NCBI GenBank assembly: GCA_934255105.1
Contig: CAKQNH010000226.1
Span: 1-7,274 of the forward strand
Source: an uncultured Pirellulaceae bacterium
Lineage (GTDB): Bacteria; Planctomycetota; Planctomycetia; Pirellulales; Pirellulaceae
Length of the DNA stretch: 7,274 nt
Reading direction: 5' to 3'
Shown here: positions 7,107 to 7,274 of the stretch, piece by piece
Numbering within the stretch: the first letter of the stretch is position 1
Layout: each line of letters begins with the position of its first letter
Translations under genes and position numbers: made by a program
Notes under the pieces: generated by a model
The model's input: the letters and a program-made list of their open reading frames with translations, nothing else
Told to the model about the DNA's origin: nothing
Databases searched by the model: none

Positions 7107-7250
7107 AACAGGTCGACGCCCCCTCAATCTACAACCGAGCGGCTTTGCGCCAAGTGTCAGCAGCCCATGCAGCTCATCGCCGAGACGTGTCGTCCAAGTT
7201 GGCGAGACCTATTCTACGGCCCAGATCATCAACCTTGGTTCGAGATCTAA
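7107..7250 (+). other. Short open frame with a CxxC motif, possible zinc-ribbon gene fragment
   Basis: This frame ends at TAA 7248-7250 and reads TERLCAKCQQPMQLIAETC, then RPSWRDLFYGPDHQPWFEI. C-x-x-C followed by P-M-x-L resembles the start of small zinc-ribbon proteins in which a second CxxC normally follows about 20-25 residues later. Here only a lone cysteine and a histidine follow, so the second half of the ribbon is missing. No start codon with a binding site precedes the CxxC; the only ATG (7167) lies after it. It could be a decayed gene end or chance. Confidence 0.22.
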
Positions 7251-7274
7251 GGCAATGATCCTGCAGCAACACAC

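Noticed and set aside
7255..7274. ATG 7255 as the start of a gene leaving the window
   Set aside because: Only six codons are visible, with no binding site upstream; too little to support a call.
1..7274. CRISPR array, tRNA, rRNA, insertion sequence or phage genes
   Set aside because: No regularly spaced direct repeats, cloverleaf sequence, transposase or integrase motifs, or rRNA-like stretches were found by reading both strands.

Overview
The window most resembles a chromosomal piece from a planctomycete, probably Pirellulales-like. The grounds are moderate: mid-50s GC by eye, few strong Shine-Dalgarno sequences, a lipoprotein carrying a WD40 propeller, a secreted beta-lactamase-fold hydrolase, and the remains of a large transglutaminase-like protein of a type I associate with planctomycetes. 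The taxon is inferred; no rRNA or marker gene is present.

Layout from left to right. Positions 1-69 may hold the last 22 codons of a gene entering from the left. At 160-1518 (+) lies a secreted serine hydrolase of the class C beta-lactamase/penicillin-binding-protein fold. It converges on, and overlaps by 141 bases, a 531-residue FAD-dependent oxidoreductase of the COG2509 type at 1378-2973 (-). A 219-base divergent spacer (2974-3192) separates that gene from a 907-residue lipoprotein at 3193-5916 (+). The lipoprotein combines a lipobox, a low-complexity linker, a complete seven-blade WD40 propeller and four degenerate copies of a roughly 100-residue alpha/beta module. Directly after its stop comes a broken gene: a short piece of a transglutaminase-like core in one frame (5922-about 6060), then a long beta-rich C-terminal domain in another frame (open to 7011). 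The last 263 bases hold a two-hairpin REP-like element and a short open frame with a CxxC motif.

The genes do not form an obvious operon or pathway; orientations alternate (+, -, +, +). Two of the three large products are predicted to act outside the cytoplasm. The most notable points are the decayed transglutaminase-like gene, which reads as an internal deletion joining its two ends, and the four-module C-terminal half of the WD40 lipoprotein, which I cannot assign to a named family. I saw no CRISPR array, tRNA, rRNA, transposase, phage gene or recognisable defence system.
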